From IMG/VR virus record IMGVR_UViG_3300042904_000074, positions 1-25,236 of that record: a DNA stretch of 25,236 bases. One strand, 5' to 3'. A model generated the notes under the pieces. That model was given only the letters and a program-made list of their open reading frames with translations. It was not told where the DNA came from and made no database searches. The position numbers and the translations under genes were made by a program. This DNA comes from a virus. The number at the start of each line of letters is the position of its first letter. Positions within the stretch are counted from its first letter, which is position 1. Of this stretch, positions 1 through 8,645 are shown one piece after another.

Positions 1-1
1 G

Positions 2-1780
2 ACTGACTCTGAGATCGAGATGGTTCCCAAGCTTGAAGAGAGGATGCAGTACCTCCGAGACAATGGGCACGAGCACTTCCGTATCGTCCAGCTTGTAGGT
101 GGCCGTCGTTCCTCTAAGGGATTCATCACGGCTATCTGTATTGCATACAAAGTCTACCGTATGACTCAGGTGGAGGATGTCGCTAAGGAGTTCGGCCTCG
201 CTAAGGCAAAGACTATCTATTACTCAATAGTCGGAGCCTCCCTAGACGAAGTTAAGGCCCACCAGTTCGCAGACGCCCGTGATGCAGTGACTGATACCAA
301 GCCACTGATCAATCAACGCTTGCTAGGTCAGGACTTAGCCGAGTCTATCTCTGTCTACACGCCCACTGACAGAAAGCGTCAGGCACAGCTACGGTCAGCA
401 GGTATGAAGGCTGATCGTGACATGGGATCCTTGATCATCAAGGCACACGGTACCAACAGCCGTACCATCCGAGGATCAGCAGCTATGATGTTCGTCTTTG
501 ACGAGATGGCCCATCTTGTGGCGGGTGAATCCCGCATGTCTGACGAAGAGTTATGGAACGCAGCTATCCCGTCCGTCAACCAGTTCGGTAAGCACGGTAT
601 GGTGTTTGCTAATTCCTCGCCGTGGCAGAAGACCGGAAAGTTCTTTGAGATTTATGAGCAGGCATTGATGTTAGACCCTCCGGAGACTGGCAATCCTGTC
701 TTCCCAGACTACTTCATGATGCGTTATCCATCCTGGACTCTCTATAAAGATTGGGAGAAAGAACCAGGTTGTCCTCCACCGCAGATTGATGACCCTGCAA
801 TTGATCCTATCATCGCACGAGAAGAAAGGGCTGATCCTGATTCGTTCGCTGTCGAGTATCGCGCTAGGTTTGCTGAGGTTATCAACGCATTCCTACGTCC
901 CGAATTCGTGGATCGTATGTTTGATCCTGATGACCATGAGCGTCTTCTAGGTAGAGAGCTACGTCCCACGGCAGGAGCAATAAGCTTCCTCACTTACAAG
1001 GGCCACGGCGACCCTGCATCTGTCGGTGCTAACTTCGGTATTGCTATTGGGCACCTTGAGGATGTTGAGGTGGAGCTTGAAGACCAAGATGGTAATCCCA
1101 CCGGGATACTACAGGTAGAGCAGCATGTAGTTTTCGATATGATTGATGCGTTCTACCCTGAAGACTTCAAGAATGGTACCATTGACTGGCTTCAGGTTGT
1201 CCCAGAGATCACATCTCTGATCAATGCGTTCCGCCCCTTTGAGTTTACCTTCGACCAGTTCGACTCACGCATGGCTCTTCAGACATTGGAAGAGAACCTT
1301 AAGAAGATTGGTATCCGTGAGTCTATGGTTGGTCTCAAGCATGCAACCCATGCTACTAACGAGCGACGTTGGAAGAACTTCCGCATGGCGCTCAACCTCA
1401 ACCGTGTGCATGCACCTCACCCGCGCACGTTTAGTCCTATTGCTACCAAGAATTCACTAGAGTTAGCTAGAAATGAGTTGAAATTCCTTCAGGAAAAGAA
1501 CGGACGTGTAGACAAGCAGTCTGTTGGCCCTATCCAGACTAAGGATATCGCGGACTGTATCGCTGAAGTAGTGGATGCTTTGATCGGTGATTCATTACAT
1601 GCTAACATGGGTGTAACACACCCGGAGTTCGGTCATGGTTTTGGTGCGCCTACCCCATGGACTCTGAAGCAGGGTAACAGTCACATGTTCCCTGAAATGA
1701 CGGACGCTTTTGACCGACGCAAGATGCGTGACATCAAGATGCCAGAGCGTGGACGTGGACAAACAAAACGTTACTACTAA
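2..1780 (+). CDS. terL: Terminase large subunit (5' end probably outside window)
   Basis: This is the ATPase and nuclease motor that cuts concatemeric DNA and pumps it through the portal into the prohead. Counting from the first in-window ATG (base 20), a Walker A-like GGRRSSKG sits at residues 27-34. A hydrophobic Walker B strand ending in D161-E162 (MMFVFDE) follows, then a coupling-type segment VFANSSPW near 195-202. The C-terminal half has acidic residues placed as in an RNase H-like nuclease: D331 (HGDPAS), D412/D415 (FDQFD) and D509/D512/D519. The frame is open from base 2 with no stop and only a few residues precede Walker A, so the true start is probably upstream of base 1. At 586 residues or more, the length is in the upper normal range. 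The family call is strong; the exact catalytic residues are inferred. Confidence 0.93.
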   Translation, partial: TDSEIEMVPKLEERMQYLRDNGHEHFRIVQLVGGRRSSKGFITAICIAYKVYRMTQVEDVAKEFGLAKAKTIYYSIVGASLDEVKAHQFADARDAVTDTKPLINQRLLGQDLAESISVYTPTDRKRQAQLRSAGMKADRDMGSLIIKAHGTNSRTIRGSAAMMFVFDEMAHLVAGESRMSDEELWNAAIPSVNQFGKHGMVFANSSPWQKTGKFFEIYEQALMLDPPETGNPVFPDYFMMRYPSWTLYKDWEKEPGCPPPQIDDPAIDPIIAREERADPDSFAVEYRARFAEVINAFLRPEFVDRMFDPDDHERLLGRELRPTAGAISFLTYKGHGDPASVGANFGIAIGHLEDVEVELEDQDGNPTGILQVEQHVVFDMIDAFYPEDFKNGTIDWLQVVPEITSLINAFRPFEFTFDQFDSRMALQTLEENLKKIGIRESMVGLKHATHATNERRWKNFRMALNLNRVHAPHPRTFSPIATKNSLELARNELKFLQEKNGRVDKQSVGPIQTKDIADCIAEVVDALIGDSLHANMGVTHPEFGHGFGAPTPWTLKQGNSHMFPEMTDAFDRRKMRDIKMPERGRGQTKRYY

Positions 1781-1801
1781 TTTGACTATAACGAGACGGT
1801 A

Positions 1802-2728
1802 ATGGGTGAGGTAAAATCGAATATGATCGTTAGAGAGAGCGGCAAAGTATACGAACTAGACGACGAGACAGGACGTGTCGTCAGTGTAACCGAAGAAGAA
1901 GAGGTTATCGAAAGCGCGGCTGAAGATTTCAAGATCGGCAGTCGTGTTGAGGTAGAAGGTGAACTAGGCGAGGTTGTAACCCTCGTTTCTAGTTGGGCTG
2001 GCGTTGCCTACGGTGTTAGATTTGATGACGGTTCCTTGGATGAATTCCAGGAGCATCAGTTGAAGCTGTCGTCCGTCGAAGAGAAGCCCGATTATGATTC
2101 GCCCGTAGCTGAAGTACTAGATAGATTTTCCAGCTACCAGGAGTCTCCGCAGTACACAAATGAGGAGATCACCGAGAAGGAGCGCGAGGCTCGTTGGCTT
2201 AATCTTCGTGCCCGCAGTCTCGTTACCGACTCCAAGCTTGCCCTCTCTCAGCAGAATGATCTTGGTCGAGTTGTCATCGTCACCGGCAATGACCTTAGTG
2301 AGCTAAAGGAACTACGCAGTCGATCTGAAGACTCCGAGACCTACCTTTCTAGCTTGAGCCGTTACGCTCTTTCCAAGGAAGTTAACGGCTACGGTGCAAG
2401 TCTGGGTATGAAGGGTGACACTTCGTGGCTTGATATGGGAGCCGAAGGCATGGAAGTAGTCGAGACTACGGACAGTGACCTCGCTGCTCGTGCAACTGAA
2501 GTGGTTGCCGCCCTCTCTAGAGAGCAGCTTGAGGACGACGAATTCATGCGTGTGGCTTCCTCCTATCAGCAAGAGTACTTGCAGATGACCGAGGAGCAAG
2601 TAGCGAAGTTTGATTCATACCTAGCAGCCGCAAAGAAGGATCGACTTAAGAACTTGGGCGAAGCGAAGACAGCTTCTACAGAAGAAGAGAACCTAGACGA
2701 CTTCGATACGACTCAGCTTTTCCTATAA
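1802..2728 (+). CDS. Unknown protein between terminase and portal, SH3/KOW-like N-terminal segment
   Basis: I do not recognise a family. Residues about 40-85 (KIGSRVEVEGELGEVV...YGVRFDDGS) have the alternating pattern of a small SH3/KOW-like beta barrel. The rest is acidic and probably helical (KEREARWLNLRARS, LSREQLEDDEFMRVASSYQQEY). It ends in an acidic tail (EENLDDFDTTQLFL). Position between terminase and portal suggests a role in packaging, head assembly or the virion, but that is inference. Two starts compete: ATG 1802 has GAGA five bases upstream, while ATG 1823 (residue 8) has GGTGAGG about eleven bases upstream. The downstream gene begins nine bases after the stop. Confidence 0.85.
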   Translation: MGEVKSNMIVRESGKVYELDDETGRVVSVTEEEEVIESAAEDFKIGSRVEVEGELGEVVTLVSSWAGVAYGVRFDDGSLDEFQEHQLKLSSVEEKPDYDSPVAEVLDRFSSYQESPQYTNEEITEKEREARWLNLRARSLVTDSKLALSQQNDLGRVVIVTGNDLSELKELRSRSEDSETYLSSLSRYALSKEVNGYGASLGMKGDTSWLDMGAEGMEVVETTDSDLAARATEVVAALSREQLEDDEFMRVASSYQQEYLQMTEEQVAKFDSYLAAAKKDRLKNLGEAKTASTEEENLDDFDTTQLFL

Positions 2729-2737
2729 GGGGGAACT

Positions 2738-4126
2738 ATGTGGTTTGATGAGAGTCTAGATGAGCGTCGAGAAAAGACGGCTCTACTTCTAGCACACGAG
2801 AGATACGCAGCACAATATGCGCCCTTCGTCAAGGGGCGCTATGCGCGTTTGGGGTATGTTCGTCCGCAGATTGACCGAATGCTCGATGAGGTATGCAATG
2901 AGACAGGTGCAGATCGCGAGCAAGTAGGTACGGAATTTGAAGTTTTCCTAGCAGCAGTGCTAGAAAAGGATCATTGGAAGAAGGACGATGTTAACAACGC
3001 CGACACAGTTGTTAAGAACACTGAAGGCCGTCCGCCTGCACCCGAGGAGCCAGGCGCTAAGCTTGTCGAGACTGACATCGCAGCACGTGGTGAAGTAGAG
3101 GGTCTTGGTCAGGAAGAAGCACTTAACCCTGACACTCAGGTCAGTGTAAGTCTGACAGAGGAGACTAGCGAGGGTCTTGATCCTAGCTATGCGGCCACTA
3201 AAACTTGTGCGCGTTGTCAGCACGAGACAACAGATTTAGTATGTGAGAAGTGTACTGGTGAGCTAAAGTCTTTAGCTTACATGGATATGGGAGATGGTGA
3301 GGGGCATTCTGCTGAGTATATGCAGGATGAATTCCTGAACAACACGGACTTTGATCGTCCCGGTGAGTCACAAGGAACCCCTTTTCGCTGCACCATTTGC
3401 GGTAACGAAGAGTCTTCGAGAGAAGCAGCAATCGCACACGTAGAGGATGATCACGCAGACGTGTTACAGCGTCAGCAAGAAGAGGCCGTGCCTGAGCAGG
3501 AACCTGCGTATGCTTCTACGAAGGAAGCTATCGACCAGGATCCAGCCGAGGTAGCACCTCTCCCGCAGTCTCCCGCAGACAGATTTGAAGAGTACGTCAA
3601 TGATCTTGCCAACCGAGCAGCAGCACAGCAGTTCTCGGCGGTAGATGACGCTACAATTCACTCTCTAGCTAGCCAGCTAGGGGCGGATGAAGATGAAGTA
3701 CGTGCTTCTCTTCACACCGTATCAATTTTCGGCAATTACGTTGGCTCTAACGGTCAACTTGTAGACGAATCGTTTACACCTGAAGGCTACCAAGAGGTAG
3801 GAGTTGAAGGTGTAGGTGGACGTGTGGCAGCACGAGAAGCACTCGTGCCCACAGACATGGTGATCAGTAAGGTTGCCGAAGAGATGAATATGGAGCAGGA
3901 TCTAGCATACGATTACATTAGAGATAAGTATGGCGATGATTTACCCACGACGTATCATGCGTCCGTTCAAGGTGAGCTTCATTTCTATCTTCCAGCCGAG
4001 CTAGCAGTGGCTGCACAGCAAGAGCAGATGAGCAGCCAGCCGATGGATCCTAACGCAGGGCCATCACTAGCTCCGGGGCAGAACACCCCAGCGGCAGCAA
4101 TGCCAGCAGCACCACCACGATTCTAA
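2738..4126 (+). CDS. Unknown protein with a four-cysteine knuckle and a C2H2-like finger
   Basis: A 462-residue protein with a strong ribosome site (AAGGGGGA) before ATG 2738. Two putative zinc sites are visible: C157-x2-C160-x8-C169-x2-C172 and C218-x2-C221-x12-H234-x4-H239, the latter with classical C2H2 spacing. Each lies next to a similar short motif, PSYAATK (149-155) and PAYASTK (256-262). The N-terminal 80 residues look helical. Residues 279-415 form another apparently folded region, and the C-terminus is Gln/Pro/Ala-rich and probably disordered. Zinc fingers of this kind bind nucleic acid or protein in other families; which applies here is unknown. Location between terminase and portal suggests a packaging or head-assembly role. 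No known family was recognised. Confidence 0.87.
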   Translation: MWFDESLDERREKTALLLAHERYAAQYAPFVKGRYARLGYVRPQIDRMLDEVCNETGADREQVGTEFEVFLAAVLEKDHWKKDDVNNADTVVKNTEGRPPAPEEPGAKLVETDIAARGEVEGLGQEEALNPDTQVSVSLTEETSEGLDPSYAATKTCARCQHETTDLVCEKCTGELKSLAYMDMGDGEGHSAEYMQDEFLNNTDFDRPGESQGTPFRCTICGNEESSREAAIAHVEDDHADVLQRQQEEAVPEQEPAYASTKEAIDQDPAEVAPLPQSPADRFEEYVNDLANRAAAQQFSAVDDATIHSLASQLGADEDEVRASLHTVSIFGNYVGSNGQLVDESFTPEGYQEVGVEGVGGRVAAREALVPTDMVISKVAEEMNMEQDLAYDYIRDKYGDDLPTTYHASVQGELHFYLPAELAVAAQQEQMSSQPMDPNAGPSLAPGQNTPAAAMPAAPPRF

Positions 4127-4135
4127 GGCGAGCGC

Positions 4136-4438
4136 GTGGCGTTCCATAACGCAAAGAATACAAGACAAGCTAGAAGAGGACTCATTCCGAACTACTGTGA
4201 GATTCCCGACTGTACGTTTACGGCCCTTGTCACAAAGCATAGGATCAAGCCGGGACGCAGAGGAGGGAAGTACATAGCAGGTAACGTGATCGGGCTTTGT
4301 CCCAACTGTCACGTTCTTGCAGAGCAGGGGCATTACTCACAGTTTGAGTTGTTTCAGATTGTACAGAAACGATTGAGGGAAGAGAATCTAAGGAGTAGGG
4401 AAGAAGCATATGGCGGACTTGACTTGGCTACAGGCTAA
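4136..4438 (+). CDS. HNH endonuclease-family protein, likely packaging-associated
   Basis: A small (100 residue) HNH protein starting with GTG; the SD AAGG overlaps the preceding stop. The zinc-binding beta-beta-alpha-metal fold is indicated by C21/C26 and C55-x2-C58. The HNH triad is H35 (KHR), N50 (GNVIG) and H59 (CPNCH). HNH proteins encoded near terminase and portal are established partners of the terminase in cos-type packaging of several phages. Its place two genes after the terminase and overlapping the portal by 29 bases fits that role. A free-standing homing endonuclease is less likely because the gene is translationally embedded in the packaging operon. Confidence 0.86.
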   Translation: MAFHNAKNTRQARRGLIPNYCEIPDCTFTALVTKHRIKPGRRGGKYIAGNVIGLCPNCHVLAEQGHYSQFELFQIVQKRLREENLRSREEAYGGLDLATG

Positions 4439-6512
4439 AGAAGCGAACGACTACGCAAGCGGTGCGTTGCACCTTCCGCGTGGGCCACGATCTGTGATGG
4501 TACAGCAGGATGGTCGTGATCTTTTCGCGGAGATTGAAGAGAACAACGAGCGTCTTGCGAATGATTTCGCGAGGGATAGACGGCAGAGATTAGGAAGCGG
4601 AGATGTCTTCGCTGCTATGCCACGTCTGTATAGTCCAACAGATTTCTTTACACAGCAGAATATTCCGTACGATATCAATAAGGAGAACGACCGCTTCAAG
4701 CTTTACCAATGGTTGGATCTCTTCTATCGTACTCACTACTTGATCCCAATCCTCGTTGACATCTTCACGAGGTTCCCTCTCGTTGGACTTGAGTTCCACT
4801 CGCCTGACCCTCAGCTTAAGAAGTTTTATGAAGAGTTGTTCTTCGAGCGTCTTGACTATGAGCAATTCCTCGTGGACTTGGGCCGTGAGTACTGGACGTT
4901 AGGACAAGCGTTCCCACTTGGCCACTTCAATGAGACGCTAGGTATCTGGGAAGAGGAAGAACTTATTGATCCCACAATGGTTAAGGTACGTCGTTACCCG
5001 ATCATTGGTGGTGAGCAGTTCTCATTTGCAGCAGACGGTATGAAGGAACTACGAGAGATCGTAGAGAAGCAGCAGCCTAAGGAGATCTACCACCTTATTG
5101 AGCGTGAGTATCCTGAGTGGATTCCCTTCCTTAAGAACAAGAAAGACATTCCGGTTTCGAGCGTGCTTCTAAAGCAGGTAGCTTTCAAGGCTAGCCCGCG
5201 AGATCTGTACGGTACACCTATCCTTCTTCGCGCACTGCGCACCTTACTCCACGAAGAGAAGTTGATGGCATCTCAAGATGCTATCGCTGAACGTCTTTAC
5301 TCTCCGTTCGTACTTGTTAAACTAGGTATCATGGATATGGGACAGGATCGTGGCCCGTACATCCCTGGCCCTGCCGAGCTTCGAGACGTGCGTGATGATA
5401 TTGACATCGCTCTAGCCTCTGACTTCAGGCTTATGGTTCACAACTTGGGCATCGATGTCCAGAATGTATTCGGCCGTGAGCAGATGCCCCGTCTTGATCA
5501 GGACTTCGATAGAATCGAACGCCGACTCATGCAGACGTTCGGTGTCAACCCGTCACTCCTCTCAGGTGGTGCTGCAAGCCAGCCTTACGCCTCCTCAGCC
5601 CTTCAGGCAGAGTTCCTTAACCAGATCCTTAGAACGTACCAAGGCTTCCTTAAGAAGCATTACCAGGCTCGTGCTATGATTGTGGCTGAGGCTCAGGAGC
5701 ACTACGACTATGAGAAGCGTGGAGAGCAGCGCATCCCGATCAAGGAAGAGGTTCTTGAGTACGATCCTGAGACTGGTGAAGAGATCATCGTAGAGAAGAA
5801 CAAACTTCTCATCCCTGAGCTACGCATGAAGGTGCTAGACTTGAGAGATGAGGCTACGCAACGACAATTCTTGCAGGCATTGAAGCAGCAGGGCGTTCCG
5901 ATTCCTGACTCTGACATCGCCATGGGTATGCACTTCGACTTCGAGGAAGCTCTTGGTCGTGTACAGGAAGAGATGATTCAGAAGACTGTAGCTCAGCAGG
6001 AAGCTAAGGTGAAGACTTACGACATTCTCTCCGCTAAGGGACTACCTATCCCTGCCGACTTAAAGGCAGAGATCGAGGGGCAGCAAGGATTCGCTGGGCC
6101 ACAAGGCCCGACCGAGCTTTCGGTCAATCCTCCTGGTCGAGGCGATGTCATTCCTATGCCGCCTCCTCCTGGTGGTACCCCAGCGATTGGGCCGAACAGT
6201 CCGATGCGAGGAATGCGGCCTGAGGTATCGGATGAACGTAGTCCTATCCCGGCTCCTGGTCAGGTACCAAACAACACTCCACAACTTCCCGGAGTACCCG
6301 GTCAGCCTGGTTTGATGGGCATCCCAGGCGCACCTACACCGGCAATCGGCCCACCACCACGTCGAACACACGTCGAGGAATCTACAGTTAGGGCATTACC
6401 ACGCAAGCAGGCGCAAGAATTTTCGTTGCCGAGCTTGACAGATGGTCTCGACGCTGATACTATAAGTGAGGATTCAGATGACAGACGAGACGAAGGAGCC
6501 TCAGACACCTGA
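4410..6512 (+). CDS. Portal protein
   Basis: The portal is the dodecameric ring at the capsid vertex through which DNA enters and leaves. Its 700 residues are long for the family because of a disordered tail. The first 470 residues or so show a typical portal layout. An acidic N-terminus leads to a region of LPILVDIFTRFPL type, followed by a mixed core and then long helices after MQTFGVNPSLLSGG (a stretch common in portals, near residue 375). About residues 557-651 are Pro/Gly-rich and collagen-like (GVPGQPGLMGIPGAP; PAIGP occurs twice), followed by an acidic end. The start ATG 4410 lies inside the HNH gene with AGGGAAG upstream, indicating translational coupling. I rate the family call good, based on overall pattern and position. 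Confidence 0.87.
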   Translation: MADLTWLQAKEANDYASGALHLPRGPRSVMVQQDGRDLFAEIEENNERLANDFARDRRQRLGSGDVFAAMPRLYSPTDFFTQQNIPYDINKENDRFKLYQWLDLFYRTHYLIPILVDIFTRFPLVGLEFHSPDPQLKKFYEELFFERLDYEQFLVDLGREYWTLGQAFPLGHFNETLGIWEEEELIDPTMVKVRRYPIIGGEQFSFAADGMKELREIVEKQQPKEIYHLIEREYPEWIPFLKNKKDIPVSSVLLKQVAFKASPRDLYGTPILLRALRTLLHEEKLMASQDAIAERLYSPFVLVKLGIMDMGQDRGPYIPGPAELRDVRDDIDIALASDFRLMVHNLGIDVQNVFGREQMPRLDQDFDRIERRLMQTFGVNPSLLSGGAASQPYASSALQAEFLNQILRTYQGFLKKHYQARAMIVAEAQEHYDYEKRGEQRIPIKEEVLEYDPETGEEIIVEKNKLLIPELRMKVLDLRDEATQRQFLQALKQQGVPIPDSDIAMGMHFDFEEALGRVQEEMIQKTVAQQEAKVKTYDILSAKGLPIPADLKAEIEGQQGFAGPQGPTELSVNPPGRGDVIPMPPPPGGTPAIGPNSPMRGMRPEVSDERSPIPAPGQVPNNTPQLPGVPGQPGLMGIPGAPTPAIGPPPRRTHVEESTVRALPRKQAQEFSLPSLTDGLDADTISEDSDDRRDEGASDT

Positions 6513-6669
6513 GGCTAGACAAGCTGGTTCGTTTTTGCTAGACTGTGGGCATCAGCAAGTGGTGTCTTCATTTCGTGCTACAATAGCAGCGGACGGATTA
6601 GAACAACACAAAGTCTGGTGTACGACGTGTGAAGAATGGGCGCGTCTCTCACCTGACAGAGGGGAGTAA
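6478..6669 (+). CDS. Small cysteine-rich, zinc-ribbon-like protein
   Basis: A 63-residue protein. ATG 6478 is preferred over GTG 6466 because GAGG lies six bases before it. It starts inside the end of the portal gene. Visible putative metal ligands are the CGH motif (residues 23-25) and C-x2-C in WCTTCEEW, spaced like a small zinc ribbon. Function is unknown. The stop codon shares a base with the start of the metallophosphoesterase gene (TAATG), so the two are probably co-translated. Confidence 0.75.
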   Translation: MTDETKEPQTPEARQAGSFLLDCGHQQVVSSFRATIAADGLEQHKVWCTTCEEWARLSPDRGE

Positions 6670-7781
6670 TGAATTCAGAAGATGGACTTTCATTAACTGA
6701 AGCAGCACGAGAGCTTGAGGGGATGACCCGTGAAGCTCTTAAGAAACGGTGCGACCGGCAGACCATCAAGTATTTCATTGATGACCGAGGGCTTCGACGT
6801 ATTCCGTTTGATGAGATTGATCGTATTAGAGATGGCACTTCGACAGTCGCGGACTTTCCTTTCGATCCGCACGACTACGATCCGAAGTTCGATATCCCTA
6901 AGGCAGAGATTTGGGGCAATGGTTTAGCTCCGGTCATTGATCTGCCCCGTAAGTCATGGGTCACGGTCATGGGATTCAATGACATCCATGTTCCGTATCA
7001 TGACAACGTAGTTATCGATGCAGCATTAGAGATTGCGAAGACAATCGATCCAGATATCTTCGTGTTTAATGGAGACACCAATGACTTCTTTGGTATCTCT
7101 CGATACAATCGCGCTCTTGAGCGACGAGACATGTTGCAGACAGAGCTAGATCAGGGTAAGCAGGTTCGCCGCACAGTCCGTGAGGCTTTGCCTAACGCTC
7201 AGTTCCACGAGACGTTGGGTAACCATGAGGAAAGGCTCCTCACCTACCCTGGTTTCAATGCGCCGATGCTTTCATCTCTAGATGCACTCAAGCCTTCTAA
7301 GCTTATGGGTCTTGAGGAACTAGAGATCAGGCACTGGCCGACGAATGGGTTCCGTATCCAAGAGGATTTCCTCGTGGAACACGGTGCCTCGGTAGCCTCA
7401 CAGTCAGGAGCGACAGCACGCAAGCGACTGGATCAAACACTAATCAGTGGAGTCATGGGACATACCCACCGCGCTGATAGCTTTGGACGCACAGGTTACC
7501 GCGATCTACAGTGGTTCGAGACGGGATGTCTCTGCCAGCTTAACCCTGACTACACAGCTAGTGAGGCTAACTGGAAGCAGGCATTCTGGATCGGTACCTT
7601 CTCTACTAAGACGAGGAACTTCAGCGTTCAGATCGTCAAGGCAACTGGGCGAGGATTCATCTTCGACGGTAAGCATTACGGTGACACAGGTGTTACACAC
7701 GACATTTGGAGTGGCCCGCGTGCAGACTTCGAACAGGATGTGCCCTCGGATTTTAATAAGGTAGTAGCCAGGACTTGGTAA
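6669..7781 (+). CDS. Calcineurin-like metallophosphoesterase with N-terminal helix-turn-helix-like domain
   Basis: All metal-binding blocks of the calcineurin-like phosphoesterase fold are present in order: D105-I-H107, G135-D136-x2-D139, G184-N-H-E187, H238 (VEHG) and G264-H-T-H267. It should therefore be an active dinuclear-metal phosphatase, phosphodiesterase or nuclease. Residues about 7-52 look like a MerR/excisionase-type winged helix (SLTEAARELEG...YFIDDRGLRRIPFDEIDRI), followed by a linker to about residue 95. Substrate is unknown. Phage members of this superfamily include DNA-processing nucleases and protein or nucleotide phosphatases. A strong SD (GAGGGGA) precedes ATG 6669. Confidence 0.9.
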   Translation: MNSEDGLSLTEAARELEGMTREALKKRCDRQTIKYFIDDRGLRRIPFDEIDRIRDGTSTVADFPFDPHDYDPKFDIPKAEIWGNGLAPVIDLPRKSWVTVMGFNDIHVPYHDNVVIDAALEIAKTIDPDIFVFNGDTNDFFGISRYNRALERRDMLQTELDQGKQVRRTVREALPNAQFHETLGNHEERLLTYPGFNAPMLSSLDALKPSKLMGLEELEIRHWPTNGFRIQEDFLVEHGASVASQSGATARKRLDQTLISGVMGHTHRADSFGRTGYRDLQWFETGCLCQLNPDYTASEANWKQAFWIGTFSTKTRNFSVQIVKATGRGFIFDGKHYGDTGVTHDIWSGPRADFEQDVPSDFNKVVARTW

Positions 7782-7798
7782 GTCCTAAGGAGTTGGAT

Positions 7799-8080
7799 AT
7801 GTACGAGCAAGCAATGGAAACAAGAGGTGGTGTCCCGTCAGGTGATCGTGGAACTGTTCCTATGATGGGAAATATTTCTGAGTTAGACATGCAGTTAGAA
7901 CGTTTGAGGTCTGAGTTAGAACGTCTTGAAGAGCGCACGAGTATAGTTCGTACACCTCTTCTTGAGAAGGTAGTGAGTGAGGTAGCATCTGATTCTCGCA
8001 ATGGTCTTAATGGTAGAGTGCGCTTACTTGATGATTCAATCTCTCGACTTGGCCGTATCATTGATGAAATCGATCTCTAA
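7799..8080 (+). CDS. Small coiled-coil protein of unknown function
   Basis: A 93-residue protein. The start is set at ATG 7799 because AAGGAG lies six bases upstream; the longer frame from TTG 7775 overlaps the previous gene and lacks such a site. Residues about 33-53 have heptad-type spacing (ELDMQLERLRSELERLEERT), and a second amphipathic helix ends the protein (RLLDDSISRLGRIIDEI). No domain recognised. It may oligomerise or act as an adaptor. It lies downstream of the phosphoesterase gene and upstream of a run of very short overlapping genes. Confidence 0.8.
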   Translation: MYEQAMETRGGVPSGDRGTVPMMGNISELDMQLERLRSELERLEERTSIVRTPLLEKVVSEVASDSRNGLNGRVRLLDDSISRLGRIIDEIDL

Positions 8081-8081
8081 G

Positions 8082-8240
8082 ATGTTACATATACAGGTTC
8101 AGCGAGACGAGGAGATCGTCTCCACTATAGACATTGAACTAGAAGATGATTCTGTTCTTGTCATAAACAATGAGGGCCAGGTAGGTATGGTAGAGGGCTG
8201 GTCAAAGTTAGGACTAGAGGAAGAAGATGGCGAAGCGTAA
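8082..8240 (+). CDS. Short acidic unknown protein
   Basis: About 52 residues if begun at ATG 8082, one base after the preceding stop; ATG 8064 is an alternative. Neither has a clear SD, so translational coupling is likely. The sequence alternates charged and hydrophobic residues (IDIELEDDSVLVINNEGQVG), suggesting a small beta-sheet protein. The end overlaps the next gene by 14 bases. Function unknown. Confidence 0.6.
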   Translation: MLHIQVQRDEEIVSTIDIELEDDSVLVINNEGQVGMVEGWSKLGLEEEDGEA

Positions 8241-8388
8241 GACATCAGCAATGCAGGTAGCTATCTATGACATGGGATCTAATCCCTTGAGCGACAAGCT
8301 ACAGCGAGAAGTAGAGCAGGCTGTCCAGAAGATCATTCAGGACAGCGGAACTAAGGAGACCCTAGCTTACACGGTGGTGAACGAATGA
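8227..8388 (+). CDS. Short unknown protein (53 aa)
   Basis: The frame ATG 8227 to TGA 8388 encodes 53 residues beginning MAKRKTSAMQ and ending YTVVNE. GAGG lies six bases upstream of the ATG, and the stop overlaps the next start as ATGA. This packing supports a real gene despite its size. It contains a basic start and one amphipathic helix (LQREVEQAVQKIIQ). Function unknown. Confidence 0.68.
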   Translation: MAKRKTSAMQVAIYDMGSNPLSDKLQREVEQAVQKIIQDSGTKETLAYTVVNE

Positions 8389-8645
8389 GCAACGAAGAGT
8401 ACGATGAAGGCGGCGTAGGTGGAGAGCAACATTTCCCCTTTGGGAATCTAGAAGGTAACTTCCCAGTGTTTGGGCCGTACCAGCAGGATCCAGAGGAAGC
8501 AGCAAGATTCCGTCGAGAACGAGCATTAGATTACGCAGTGCGTTTGTCTGAGGCTAATGCTTCTGAGAGTCGTGCAGGATATAGCCCTGATACAACTCTT
8601 GAAATTGCTCGTAAGTTCGATACATTTCTTGAGAGTGGCGAATGA
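8385..8645 (+). CDS. Small unknown protein (86 aa)
   Basis: It starts with an ATGA overlap with the previous gene and ends with an ATGA overlap with the dNMP kinase gene, so it is embedded in a translationally coupled operon. The N-terminus is acidic and Gly-rich (DEGGVGGEQ). The C-terminal half is probably helical (PEEAARFRRERALDYAVRLSEANASES). No family recognised. Confidence 0.78.
   Translation: MSNEEYDEGGVGGEQHFPFGNLEGNFPVFGPYQQDPEEAARFRRERALDYAVRLSEANASESRAGYSPDTTLEIARKFDTFLESGE

Noticed and set aside
1782-1817. TTGACT and TAAAAT as a promoter before the 1802 gene
   Set aside because: The spacing is 24 bases, too long for a standard sigma-70 promoter, and TAAAAT lies within the coding frame.
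3665-3682. CTAGCT / AGCTAG inverted repeat
   Set aside because: Six pairs inside a coding region, explained by common Leu/Ala/Ser codons.
7447-7764. Plus-strand frame of 105 codons within the phosphoesterase gene
   Set aside because: Serine/arginine-rich shadow of a strongly supported gene.
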